From assembly GCA_023213315.1 (NCBI GenBank), contig JAKCPI010022159.1, positions 1 to 64,000 on the forward strand: 64,000 nucleotides of DNA, read 5' to 3'. The position numbers and the translations under genes were made by a program. This document shows positions 10,771 to 22,217 of this stretch, one piece after another; positions within the stretch are counted from its first letter, which is position 1; each line of letters begins with the position of its first letter. This DNA comes from Euborellia annulipes. Its lineage: Eukaryota; Arthropoda; Insecta; Dermaptera; Anisolabididae. Below the pieces are notes generated by a model. That model was not told the origin of the DNA and ran no database searches. It saw nothing but the letters and a program-made list of their open reading frames with translations.

Positions 10771-11637
10771 TGGGGGGGGGGTGGGGAGTGACCTCAAGAC
10801 CTTAATAAAATAAAAAGAATAGATGAATTGGCTGCAGCTCCCGCCTTCCTCCATTCTTAGTTATAGAATATAGGTGGATGTATTATTTTGTAAAAATTGT
10901 TACTTCTTAAATACGGGTTCTAAGAATCTGTGAATCGTTTAACAATTTCCAAAAATGAATGACTTTTAATTTAAAAAATGTACTCCATCCCTCCTTGTCT
11001 ATTATATATGCAATTATACACGCACTCTTTTGTTGAACAAAGACGCCACTCTGCTCTGAATATTTAGTAATCTTCCGGCACCCTTCACTATTCCTAAGAG
11101 AAAAAATCATGATAGCTTAAGACATGGTCTCTTAAAAGAGTTAACCCATCTCCAGTTATGGTTATTTCAAAGTTGATAGTTGCCCCAAACAGCGGCGACT
11201 TTTTAAATTAGACTTCTGAAAACTGATTATTGTAAGACTAGAGAAAGTGGACGCTCATTTTAACGGTGGTTTAAATTATATGGGATGCACTATTAAATAG
11301 AAAAAATTGTCACAATCAAAGACCTATTTTTTTTTTGTCCATAGTCTGTGAATTTACAAATTGTATGGTCTTTCAACTAGTGTCTGTCTATGTCTATTGA
11401 AAAGAATGTCAACACTTTTTACCAATCAGTGTAGATGAGAGAAAGATATCTTTTGTTATACTGTAGATATTATCAATAATATTTATATTGGAAATTAATT
11501 TGTTTCTTTCTTATTCTTACTCCATGGAAAATTAAGTGAAATTTAAATATCTAAATATTGATTAGCCTAGTAGACTATTATTTTCATTAGGCCGTCATAT
11601 TGAAAAGATTAAGGGATAAAGAAATTAGCTTATAGAC
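10771..11637. other. Non-coding stretch
   Basis: This stretch has G-rich patches at about 10530-10555 and 10770-10790 and no supported gene. The frame at 10907-11110 on the minus strand has no recognisable features. Confidence 0.45.
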
Positions 11638-11641
11638 TATA

Positions 11642-11894
11642 TGGACTCTGTTATGCATTAGTGTGTCAAGCGCCAAAAAAAATTAAAAATTGAGTTAACC
11701 ACGGAATATTGTTTCAAATGCTATAATTAATAGTATTTTTTATGAAATATGTCCTAAAAAAATTTATATTTAATGTTACTTGCACAAATGACAAAGAAAA
11801 TTATATATAATCTAATCAAAACAAAAAACTTTAATGTTAATTTTCTCAAATCTCGGTAGCTGGCGCTTGACACACTAATGCGTTACAGGGTCCA
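11642..11894. mobile_element. TATA-flanked TIR element (MITE), intact copy (253 bp)
   Basis: The left end starts TGGACTCTGTTATGCATTAG and the right end is its near-complement, giving inverted repeats of about 35 bp. TATA flanks both sides (11638-11641 and 11895-11898). It is the uninterrupted relative of the element at 1130-2058 and preserves the empty site of the H insertion there (TATTTTTTATG near 11733). No coding capacity. Confidence 0.85.
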
Positions 11895-11898
11895 TATA

Positions 11899-14378
11899 CT
11901 GTAAATTTTTATACAAAAATTTTTTGATAATGATAAAATTACATAGAAAGAAAATTTCTATTGATAATATAAAATAAAACCTCAGAAAGCAACCCCTAAC
12001 CTTTAAATGTTAGTAAGGTGACTTATGTTAAAATTCCAGAGTTTTTATTTACATTATAAATTAAAAAGCCTAAATTCCAGAGGAAGGTGATAATCACTGG
12101 GTTTCTATTGGAGGGGTGGAAAGGGTAGGGAGGTCAAACGCCCCCTGCCACCCAAAAAACATGATAGAGACTATTTGATTTACACCTAAAAATAAAAAAG
12201 ATCAATCTAATCAAATAAATCCGACAACATCGAGATTAAATCCTCCCAATTATTATTATTATTATTTTTTTATAAATATCTATCATAATTAAAACTATTT
12301 ATTTAAATAAATAAACTTTTAGATAGTTTATTTTAAATGAGTTTTGCATTTCAAAACTTCTCTGCATAGTTCTATTTTTAATGGATCTCAATGAATATTT
12401 ATTTTATTTTAGACTTATAAACTCTTATCAATAGATCCAATAGATAAGTTAAAAGAGAATTTATTCCAAAAATTACGGTACTGGAAAAGAGTTTTATTAC
12501 AGCTATAAATTATTTTTTGGTTCCAAATTAAAGTTTTCAAATTAACTTCTACTTAATTAATTATACATACTATTAAAAAGGGTCATAATGTAAAGAGGAA
12601 TAGATAGATAAAATCAAATCAAATTACATCACTAACTAGAGGAATTTTTCAAAAAGAAATTTCTCCTATTGTTTATTATTTTGACTAAAGGACTGGGTGA
12701 GATGTGGGTCATATACCACTTTGCATGCTGAACACGCCCTAATAATAGCTAATAATAAAATAATTTTTTAATCTCGTTTTATAAAATGGGTCTTAAATAC
12801 ACCGCCTCCTTTTTTACATAGAATAATTCCGCGCCCTATACATAATATCAATATATTAGATACATGAGAATAAATAATGATACAACCAACCAGGATAGGA
12901 TAGCCTACTCGTGTGGTGTTGCAGTATTCTATCAATTAGATCAAAATCATTAGATTTATGCCTTAGAAATGTTGATTTTTTTTTCTTTTCGGCATCTTAG
13001 GCAATCTAGGCTCTAAACAATACTCAAATATTAATTATGGTATATTTTGGGGTCCAGGAATATTTATTTATACTATTTGATTTTCAAATAATTTAAATAA
13101 ATTCATTAGATTGTCAAACCCACTCCCCTTGGATTTTAGATTATCAATATTGTCATCATCTCTAACCTATCCGCCACAGGGGCAGGCGAGAGGGGGGGGG
13201 GGAGAGGCTAGAAATGTTTTATTTTAATTTTTACGTGCAAAAGAAATTAATTTTGATTTCTTGTTCAATAATTTGTACCTCATAGTCTTTTGAGAAACTC
13301 TCAATGAACCTGAAATGTTCAGGTTTTCTAGTTCCATAATGAGCTTATTCTATTATCGACCTCAAAATATTTTTAAATTGAAATTATTTGTGTAGGTTTT
13401 CAATTTTTTTTTATAAATAATAATAAAATATAGGCCTATCAAAATAAATATAACTCTAGATATTTAGTGGACTTAAAACCTTACTGTTTTGAGAATATTC
13501 AAATACATTTTCGGCTATTTACTGTAGATTTTCGAAAATTTCAAGTCCTTGATATAAAGAGCGCCAATCCTTCTTTTGTAACTTAAGGAGTATAAAATAT
13601 ATTAGACTAGTCGGGGGTGGAAAGGCCGGGGGGCCCCTTTTTTCCGAAAAAAATTCTTTTTTTTTAAAATTTAAAAAAAAAATAAAAGACTAGATAGTCT
13701 TTTTTTATTCACTGAATTATTTAAATCAAATATTTAAGTGACTCTTCTTTCAGTACAGTTCAGTTCATCACAAGTGCTTAAAAATATTTGTAATAATTAA
13801 AAAGCATCTTAATAATAAATTAAAAAGCATTTCATTTATTTAATTATTCATCAACGGAATAGAGAAAATATGAGAAGAAACAAGTTCATTCTTTAAATTA
13901 AATGATACATAGGCTAAGGGAAGGGTAGGGCTCAAGGGCTCAAGACACCCCCTCTACCCTTTCCATTGGACTCAACTAAAACCTTATAAATTACAAATTT
14001 TAATTCTTCTCATCCATTTTCATAGTCAATTTTCTCTAATAAAAGGATAATTAAAGACTAAAGTTTTCTCTCAATTCTAACATTATTAGGCTATATCTGA
14101 GGTAGTCGTGAAAAACTAAATCATTTTTCTCGAGATCGTTTCAGCTGCCTAAAATTGAAAATTATTGATAGACATGGAACTGGTCTTTTGCAGATTAAGT
14201 TCTTAGGTTGCTCTAAAGCGCGTTAACTCGTTTTCGTAATAAGTCGACATAACTGCCACAGATATATATGGTATAAAAATTAGGCATGCCCCTCCCACCC
14301 CTACTAATAAATTTTGAAATTTTGCAGTATTTAAATGATGCCATCTACATTTGGAACTTCTTCAACTTTTAATATTTG
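11899..14378. other. AT-rich non-coding stretch
   Basis: No gene or assignable repeat is visible. G/C-rich patches (GGAGGGGTGG near 12111; GGCGAGAGGGGGGGGGG near 13185; GGGGGGCCCC near 13629; CACCCCCTCTACCC near 13947) could be remnants of decayed TIR elements, but I found no paired ends. Confidence 0.45.
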
Positions 14379-14480
14379 AAATTCCTATCAGGATCCCCGA
14401 GGCGCTTTCGTGCACAAAGACACACACCTCAAATCCAACCGGCCTCTGATCGTAGCCATCTACAGGCATCCCGTTAAGTT
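14379..14480 (+). repeat. Dispersed repeat D, copy 1
   Basis: This stretch contains GGATCCCCGAGGCGCTTTCG, ACACACACCTCAAATCCAAC and TAGCCATCTACAGGCATCCC. It matches the minus strand of 24661-24780 at most positions, but lacks about 13 bp present there. The family is unknown to me. Confidence 0.75.
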
Positions 14481-15284
14481 ACAATATTCCTCTCTAACTC
14501 CTCCTTCTGCGTTCATTTTTTACTAGTGAACTAATCCTTATTTCTGGTTCCACCCTGTTCCTTTTTTTCAACCTCTTCTATGCTAAGGAGGTTGTTCTAG
14601 TATGAGGGACTCCCCCCACAGCACCGGCGTGTAGCCTACTCCTTTCAAAAAATACATCGCTGAAAAGGTTCCTCCCATAGGACGGGATGTTACAGCAACT
14701 CCCTCTCCTTGTAAAGTTGCCTGGGGGCTATTGTGGTGAGATCCAATATTCCAATCTAGTGCCTGCTTGAGGATTTATTTACATTAAATATTTTAATTTT
14801 AAAAATCCCGCGCGCCCAGGGTTTGAACAGGGATCTTCTTTGTAGAAGCCGACGCCCTAGCTCGCTACACCAGCGACCCCCCCATTATTCAAATATAGTG
14901 ATGATCGCAAGTTTAATAAATTTTTCATTTGACCTTTTTTTTACAAATTTATTTGTCCATTTCTCAAGAGTTAAAAATGATGTTCACTAAATACTACTAC
15001 TTGCTTGTTTATTTGAAAATTAAATACAATTTATTATTATAGGATTTTCTCTACTTCACAAGTTCACAATCCAATCTTAATTTCTAAATGAGATTTTTTT
15101 TCAACCAAAAAAACTATCTAAACTTTAACTACAAATTCCAACTTGTATACTGTTTAGTTTTATGACGATTGATTTCCCCCCCCCAATTTTATTAGTAAAA
15201 ACGTTGATTTAAAAGAAAAAAAAGACTGAACAGATATGATATTTGAATTTTGAAATGAGACCGTTTGGTTTTAGATTGAGTTTG
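14481..15284. other. Non-coding stretch with a tRNA-like fragment
   Basis: At 14815-14880, read on the minus strand, there is a tRNA-like sequence (GTCGCTGGTGTAGCGAGCTA, then GGGATC / CCCTGTTCAAACCC-type B box), probably a SINE or tRNA relic. The remainder is AT-rich with nothing recognised. Confidence 0.45.
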
Positions 15285-15420
15285 TCTTGTTAAGAAGAAG
15301 AAAAAGGAAAAAGAAAAAAAGAGAGATAAAGAAGGAGAAGAAGAGAAGAAGAAGGCTGTTGTGGCTGTTTGCCATTAATAACGAAGAAGAAGGAACGAAG
15401 AAGAAGAAGGAGGCGGGATT
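15285..15420 (+). repeat. Long purine tract (GAA/GAGA-rich)
   Basis: About 135 bp of almost pure A and G on the plus strand, built of GAAGAA, GGAAAAAG and GAGAGA words, interrupted near 15360 by GTTGTGGCTG. It is a simple-sequence tract. Open frames across it on the complementary strand are composition artefacts. Confidence 0.75.
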
Positions 15421-15780
15421 GGTTTTTGGCTTGGAGACCCACAGCTGAGGTGGTGAGTTATGATGACGTGACGAGCAGACGTCACGGGGAAAAGGGAGGC
15501 AAGTAGAAGACGGCAGGCAGGCAACGGCAACGGCGTTATCGGGCTCCCTTGATTTGTGGCCTTTGTCAGCGGCAGCCATCAGCCATCCGCCTTTAAATCA
15601 CGCCACGGACGTGCAGCTCTCCCTCTCTCTCTCTACGTCTCAGTGATCTGCGATATATGGCAGCATACTGCCTTGATATCGTCCCCTCCCCAAAATCCTC
15701 ATCCCTACCCTATAACTGCTGGCCACCTCAGACAGGTAGAAGAGCGTCGCCGTCGCAACCCATTAACTCCATCATATTAG
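15421..15780. other. GC-richer island, possible regulatory DNA
   Basis: The island is compositionally distinct from its flanks and includes two direct GACGTC-type words (GATGACGTGACGAGCAGACGTC at about 15462-15483) and a balanced sequence through CCTTTGTCAGCGGCAGCC. No convincing exon is seen. A regulatory element is possible but unsupported beyond composition. Confidence 0.3.
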
Positions 15781-16130
15781 TCCATGTCATAATAGATTTG
15801 TGTTATATTTTAATCACAACGTTAGGGCGTGGGTAGGAGACAAGCACCAACACACAAACACACACACCTGTCTGTCTGCATACGCCACACACTTGCTCTT
15901 GTTCTAATCACTCAGATATTCATAAACTGGAAAAATGTTAATATAAAACCAACAAGTGATAAATATTAACTAAAAACTATATCAAGAGAATCCTATTAAA
16001 AACTAATAATATCATGAACGATATCTAGGCTAAAATTAATAAAAGTTTCGCTTTGATAATAGTCCGGATAATCACAACTAAATAGAAGAACAATTTGTTT
16101 GAAGGAAATTGCACTACTAATTTGTTTTTT

Positions 16131-16580
16131 AAAGCGGTTACACTCGTAACTGCAAGCTTGACAAGCATGCATGTGCAATCTTTTTGAACCAGCACGCATA
16201 AATTCCCTTCGGCACCACACGGCACAAGCATGCTTGTGCAAGAAACAGCTTACGCCGAAAATTAACCTCAAAATATCAAACTCGGAAGGTTATTTATTCT
16301 AATCCTCACTTGCTTTAAAAAGTGACACAATAAATATTAATATTTTAAATGAATTAATATATATTAAATAAATATCAAATGTTAAGACGTTTACAAAATA
16401 ATGGAGAGTTTTGCTTGGGCAAATATGCTTGTGCATGATTAAAATTCAATCGGGCATCAAACGGCTTGCACAATTAAAATGCTTGCGCAAAGTTCTCCTA
16501 CAGGCGCTACAGCTTGCTTGTACAAAAAGATTGCACGTGCATGCTTGTCAAGTTTGCAGTTACGTGTGTAGCCGATTTTA
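16131..16580. mobile_element. Inverted-repeat element with AAGCATGCTTGTGCA-like internal words
   Basis: The left arm (16131-16186) and right arm (16523-16580) are complementary over about 56 bp, including GTAACTGCAAGCTTGACAAG and its partner. The interior repeats variants of AAGCATGCTTGTGCA at about 16166, 16229, 16428, 16474 and 16536. The GC-rich arms around an AT-rich centre suggest a MITE or fold-back element. No target duplication is clear. Confidence 0.65.
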
Positions 16581-16855
16581 TTTAATTTTAGTCTATTTAT
16601 CTTTATGAAATTTTATTTAGTCGTTTTTTCATTAAGAACTTTAGGCCTCACTATTTGACAACTGTATTGAAGTAGTTTATGTAGAAAATAAAATAGCACT
16701 ATTCACTTTAGTGTCAAAATTTTTTATACTGTTTTTATTCGACTCCAGGCATAAAATTATAGTTGAGTCTAGCAGTCCTAAATTGATAAGAGAATTGGAA
16801 AAGGTGCAGCCAAGTGTAATTAAAAATAATTTATCTGTTATGAGATGAATAAATG

Positions 16856-17073
16856 GATGACTTGTGGGCAAGAGCAGCCAATAAAACGATTCTTTGCGGT
16901 TCCAATCATCGGAGACCTTTCGGTTCTTTTACTTTAAGAGCCATTTTAAATTATATATATCTGATGTAAGGGCTGAAGATGGCTCTTAAATTAAAAGAAC
17001 CGAAACGTCTCCGGTAACTGGAACCGCTTACAGAGTCCTTTTATTGTCTGCTACTGCCCACAATCCTCATCCT
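16856..17073. mobile_element. Inverted repeat carrying hammerhead-like motifs
   Basis: Arms of about 100 bp are complementary: TGTGGGCAAGAGCAGCCAAT on the left against the complement of the sequence near 17041-17073. On the plus strand 16973-17009 reads CTGAAGA, T, GGCTCTT, loop, AAGAACC, GAAACGTC, a hammerhead-like core with one C-A mismatch in stem II. The opposite arm has a degraded copy on the minus strand (16915-16955). Stem I is poorly preserved. This layout recalls Penelope-like element termini. Confidence 0.6.
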
Positions 17074-17094
17074 TCTAAAAAGATTTTAATTTCC

Positions 17095-17240
17095 TGTTAC
17101 CGACGTTTCGTCTTAGGTCTGTCAAATTTTACATTTTATAATAAAAACTATTTTTTATTTTCATCTATTACATTTGATTGTCTTTTATAAAGTTGGTGTA
17201 TCATGGAAGTGTTTTTGATTCGGAAACGTCGGCGACAAAA
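17095..17240. repeat. Short inverted repeat ending in ACGTTTCG / CGGAAACGTC
   Basis: TTACCGACGTTTCG (about 17098-17111) pairs with CGGAAACGTCGGCGA (17221-17235). It contains the GAAACGTC half of the hammerhead-like motif but no clear CTGANGA half, so it is probably a decayed member of the same group. Confidence 0.4.
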
Positions 17241-17920
17241 TTAAATTCCTTTTATTTAAAACTGCAATCCTTTTATAAATAACCACATCCAAAATACAAG
17301 AAATTAAATAGTATATCATTTTCAAAAGGTATTTAGACCTTTAAAGAATTTAAAAAAATATTTTTTTTATTTGATTAAAGCCTTTTTTAGCATTCAATTA
17401 AAAAAAAAAGGTTTTTTCACCTTCACCTGGGACTTGAAAACATAAATAATAGACGATCCAGAATTTTATTTTGCAATAGCTGGAGAATAAAAATAATCAA
17501 TTAAATTTCTGGTTTATTTCGAGAGTATTTTCCTCATTTTGTGTCATAAATTTGAGGTATGAGAGTAACTCTCTAGGAATTTTATTGAGTTTATTTCCTT
17601 CTTCCTTTAGTGAAGAAGGCCATCAATAGATTTGTACATTTTTTGTTTGGACTATAGATTATGTTCATTTTCCATTGTTTCTCTAGGATAGACTTAAGAA
17701 AATAGCCTGATTAAGAAGAAGAATAAATATCTGCAAATCAGGAATTACCTATCCATTTTTCGTCAGATCTTGTTTAAATTACTACATGTAATTCCGCCTT
17801 CAAATATTATAATTTCCGATTTTTTTTTTTTTTACTACCTTTGGACATTGTCCTTTAAGCACTCGACCTATGTGAATTAACAATTGTGAAATTCAAATTA
17901 TTTTAGTAGTAATTATTTTT
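17241..17920. other. AT-rich non-coding stretch
   Basis: No gene or assignable repeat is visible. A T run lies at about 17820-17834. Confidence 0.5.
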
Positions 17921-18476
17921 ACTTTCTCTTACCTCTATATATGTTAATAATATAGCGACATGGTCTGTCTGTGTATGTTCAATTTAAAGCATGAAGGGAT
18001 TGAGCTAGGTGTTTGAAATTTTATATTTAAGTTAGACACCCATCTAGGGCGTGAAAATAAGCTTCTAATTAAAATCGGCCAAAAAGTACAAGTACTTTAC
18101 TGTTGTAGTTTTTCAGTTTTTTTCGATTTTCTCAAAATTCGCTTCAACGATTTTGATTAAAATTCAAAAATCAATAATTTTTTAGATGCTCTTTCAAATG
18201 TATATTCTCGTTTTGCCCTCAAAATTGTTTGAAGCACACTTTACTCTTGTACTTGATAGGAAAGATAGGAGAAATGGTTGTCATGGTAACAAAATATAAA
18301 TATTTTCCCATGTTTATAAAGACTTTTTTTTTTTTTTTTCTCCCCAATTTGATATCTTAAATTCTAAATATATTGGCGGAACTAAATATATGTCGACACG
18401 AAAAATCTGGTGTGACAATCTCACAGATTTCTCTTACCTTTGGTAAGTTGTGTGCTGTGCTGTCAGTCACACCAGA
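17921..18476 (-). mobile_element. H-family element, internally deleted
   Basis: Starts ACTTTCTCTTACC and ends GTCACACCAGA, in reverse orientation relative to 1289-1959. The right-terminal hairpin runs directly into the GCGACATGGTCTGTCTG segment, so about 100 bp normally between them is gone. The core palindrome is present as AAAGTACAAGTACTTT (one arm mutated). The terminal hairpin at 18395-18476 is shortened. Flanks are T runs on both sides. Confidence 0.82.
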
Positions 18477-19320
18477 TTTTTAAATTAGTAAAAAAATTTT
18501 TTTTAAGTCTATCGTTCCAGCTCACTGTTCTTTTTTCCTTCTCTCATTTCTTGATTTTTCCTCTTCTTCGTTATATATGTATTTGTTATAAATAGTGAGT
18601 TGTTGTTGTTGTTTTAGGGGGAGGTAGTGGGGTGGGGGGAGGAGGTGGCAACTTTAATAGCCGCCTAAGAGGCAAAGCAAGAAGCCACTTGATTCAACAG
18701 GCTTGCTTGTTCGTTGCCCCTGCTGCTGCTGCTCCTGCCTTTCTTATTTTCCTTCCTTGCTCTCTCTCTAGTTTTTTTCTCTCCCTTTTTTTTTTTTTAT
18801 TTCTTAAGAAGAGAGAGAGAGGTGGGGGGAGGGGGGGAGACCCATTCACAGGGGCGCATGGTCTTCTAGCTCACGGACGGGACAGGTAATGAGCCATCGA
18901 TCCCGGATCGATCATAAATAAGCGCTCACGTCCAACCGGCGTAATTAAACATCGCAGCATCATATACACATACACATATACACGCACCGTATCATTAAAC
19001 TCAGGCCTGGCCAATTGCTCGATCGGGATTTTCTCTTCTTCTTCTTCTTGTTCAATCGATTATATTTCAGGTGGTGATTTGGCTTTTGGTTCTCCTTAAG
19101 GTCGGTCGGTTGGTCTTCACTTAATTCGGGTTATCATGTGCCATCATTATCTCTCTCCCTCCCTCTGAACCGGTTGGTTCATTTCTCGATACATGTTGAT
19201 TAGCCTCGGATGACTTGGATAATTTTAATTATCTCCAATTAAGACGACCTCTATTCACTCTCTCTTTCTCTTGTCATAGACATCTCGCGATTTTTATCCA
19301 TTCTATGAATGAAGAATCTA
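18477..19320. other. GC-variable island, possible regulatory DNA
   Basis: Balanced-composition segments include GGTGGGGGGAGG (about 18630), GCTCACGGACGGGACAG (about 18870), AATGAGCCATCGATCCCGG (about 18886), GCGCTCACGTCCAACCGGCG (about 18921), and homeodomain-type TAATTAAAC sites. No convincing exon is seen. Confidence 0.3.
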
Positions 19321-21448
19321 TTATTATTCAGTTCAAATTTATTGATTTTAATAAAATTTATAAATAAAAATGTATGATTTAAGGGTCAATGGTTTTCTTT
19401 CTTACACCATTCAGATATAATATATATTTTAATTATTAAATAAATTTGTTAGAAGTCTTACTGTCCTCAAGAGATTTATAAAAATATATATTTATCCTCA
19501 TTTAAATGAGCCGAAAAATTTAAATTTGTCAAGATTTTAGTTCTTGTACGTTTTCTTGAAGAATTATTAAATTATGTAGTACAGGAAGTTCAAAATTGAT
19601 ATTATGTAAAATATATTGGTTAAAAGAATAGTGATTGACAAAATCATTTTCAACCCATGTTTTCAACCTTCCTTGGCTCTCAAATTATCGCAATTATTAA
19701 TATATTTTTATGTAGACTAATACTAAATGGAATCTATAAATGATCCCTTGGATACCGTAGATTTTGAAGAATATATACAGTATTTACTATAATAAATAGA
19801 GTTTAAATACATAAATAAAGAGAAATTGAAGATAACACAGGAATTAATCAAATCACTGTTTGTTATACATAGAAATTTTTTCTAGTGAATTGCATGACAT
19901 AATTAATAAAGTTTTAATTATATTTTCAATATGAAATTCTTAATAGATTTCAAATTTAAATAAATAAATATTTGTTTAGTTTAAAAGGGTATAGTGATAC
20001 AGTATTAATTAATTAATACTACAAGAACAAAAATTAAATTTTTCTCTCATATCAGTGTATATTGGAGTAATTAATTGTAGTTTGATTCTATTCAATAAAT
20101 ATTTGAAATAATATCCACATACTCATGTACTAATGAAAGACAAAAAAAAGTAAAAAATTCAAATTATTCTCAATCATAAGAAAAATACTATTGAAAACAT
20201 TTCTTTATCACAAATCATCTAACTAAACAACAAAACCATTATCAATATTGATTAGATAATTCATAATCAAACTTTAAGGAATTTTTATAAAATTATTTAT
20301 TTATTTTTCAAAACTTATGTGAGAAACATTCAGATCTAAAACTTGTCCCCTAACAGGAATATATAAAATGTTTCCCATTCTTTTTTTTTTTTTTTTTTTT
20401 TTTTTGAAAACAAAAATAAAAAAAAAAGAACAAAGCAACAAATGAATCACATTCCTTCGACACATGCCTTATAATTATGTCCTCTTGTTGGCACTTTTTT
20501 TGTGAGTTGTCTGAATTTATTCGCAAAAAAAACCAAAAACAATTAGGGTCTATATGATAAAATTTAAAATTTATAAATTGTTTTCCAAATTCTGATATTT
20601 AGAAAATTTCACTATCCATGATATATTTTTTTTTCTTAAATATATTGTTCACATTTACTTATTTCTACTAAATTATGATTACGATAAGTTTTTTTTATCA
20701 TATCCATTAGTTAAATAGTTAAGCGATATTGCCTAAAAAAAAAATCCCTTTATTAAAAAAAATTAACGAATTATATGACGTTAATTCTAAATTAATTTAA
20801 AATTTTTCAACAAAAGTTTTTTAAATAATATAGATAGATATAAATAAAGACATAGTCTATAATTATAAACTTATTTATTGTACAAGTACTACAACAACAA
20901 GTTCATTCATAATTCAGAGTTAATTAAAAAATAAAAATTATTACTTGTTAGTTTTAAAAAAATAAAAAAAGAGTTATAGTTCAATATATATTTTATTTTT
21001 TAATTAATAAAATTGCAGGTTAATTTAATTAATTAACAATACAATATATGAATGAATTAAATGGATTAATTAAGGATGCAAAATGAATACTGTACTTTAT
21101 TAGAAATGCATATACAACCGTTGGACGTTAAATATTTGAACGTTTTAAGGGCTACCCCTGTTTACCCTCATTGCACTTCTATAGTAGTACATGTCGAGTG
21201 GGGGGATCTCTTTACGATAAATGCACTTGAGTTTAAAAAATCGTGCCCCTTATAGGATAATGCTGAGGGCTGGATACTCGTATAAAAGGTGATACATTTT
21301 GTTCCAAAACTCAATATAATCCTATTAATACATCAATACAATAATCCTATTAATATAATTTTTTGAAACGTTTCGTACTAACATCTGTTTTGAAAAAACG
21401 ACGACACTCAGTTAAGTAGTCAGGAAAATTTTTGGTGAGAATATCTTG
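19321..21448. other. Very AT-rich non-coding stretch
   Basis: No gene is supported. It includes a T run of about 24 (20382-20405) and ATTAATTAATTAATAC-type homeodomain-like words (about 20005). I see nothing else here. Confidence 0.5.
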
Positions 21449-21559
21449 TACGAGGGTCCCTCGGAAAGTAAAGAACGTTTTAATTTAACTTTAATAACTG
21501 ATATAAAAAAAAAATAAAACTTTATTTATAGGCCTATATTATTTGATAATTTAGGTTAC

Positions 21560-22160
21560 TTTTCTACATAGTAGTCTTTTAAATTCAAGGTGCGCGTCTC
21601 GAAAAACAGTTAGGACACGATTGACTACCGAGTTACTCTAGGCGGCAAGAGATGGCGTTAGTTTTTCCCATAGAAATTCAAGGGATTTATTCCATTTCAT
21701 TTGAAAGTTTCCAGCTAATTAATAATTAAGGGTAAAAAATTAATTATTTTTTAACACAATGATTACTAATTTAATTATCTATAAGATATAGAGCGGATTT
21801 TTTAAAAATATCTTTTATTTAATGCGATTAATCTAAAAAAAATTTTATTTTTTCGAAAATCAAAAAAAGGACTTCTATAAGTTGTAGATAATTTAAATAG
21901 CCTTAATTTAAAAAAAATTTGAGGTCTATAGCTTCAAAATTGTTGCCTCCGGAAACTCCCAAAAGACACCCTGAGACGCGCACCTTAAACACTTGTCATA
22001 ACGTTTTACAAGTTTTTCAATGCCTTCTGCATACACAGTTGCCGCTAAGCTCAAAATTTGTTTGGCTTTTTTTTTGGGTTTTTTTGGAGAATTTGAATGG
22101 TGCCATTCCATTGATTGGCGCTTTGTTTCTGGCGCGAAATCCAAATCTCATCTCCATTAA
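21560..22160 (-). pseudogene. Mariner transposase, broken remnant
   Basis: On the minus strand, a segment around 22090-22150 reads like the mariner mid-region (PETKRQSMEW, then SNSPKKPKK). It is followed after a deletion by the C-terminal segment EGIEKLVKRYDKCL (about 21990-22035). Across the inserted MITE the frame continues into a typical mariner C-terminal DYYVEK and stop near 21560-21585. The helix-turn-helix N-terminus and most of the catalytic DD34D region are missing, and a frameshift lies just before the PETKRQ segment. A transposase of this kind would cut and paste elements at TA sites; this copy cannot. Confidence 0.82.
21589..21984. mobile_element. piggyBac-type MITE (396 bp), copy 1
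   Basis: The 12-bp inverted ends are GGTGCGCGTCTC and GAGACGCGCACC. The right flank is TTAA (21985-21988); the left flank is TCAA (21585-21588), one mutation from TTAA. TTAA duplication is the hallmark of piggyBac elements. It is inserted inside the mariner relic's C-terminal codons. It is close to 57184-57579, the same 396-bp length with similar sequence throughout. No ORF. Confidence 0.85.
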
Positions 22161-22217
22161 CAATGTGCGCTCACTCGCTAGCACAAAACGTTCTTTACTT
22201 TCCGAATGATACTCGTA

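Larger units (their letters stand above)
21451..22215 (-). mobile_element. Mariner (Tc1/mariner) relic split by a piggyBac-type MITE
   Basis: The termini are CGAGGGTCCCTCGGAAAGTA (left) and the near-complement ending CATTCGG/GATACTCG (right), flanked by TA on both sides (21449-21450 and 22216-22217). On the minus strand between them are pieces of a mariner transposase. Subtracting the 396-bp MITE leaves about 370 bp against about 1.3 kb for a full mariner, so most of the coding region is deleted. Confidence 0.85.
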
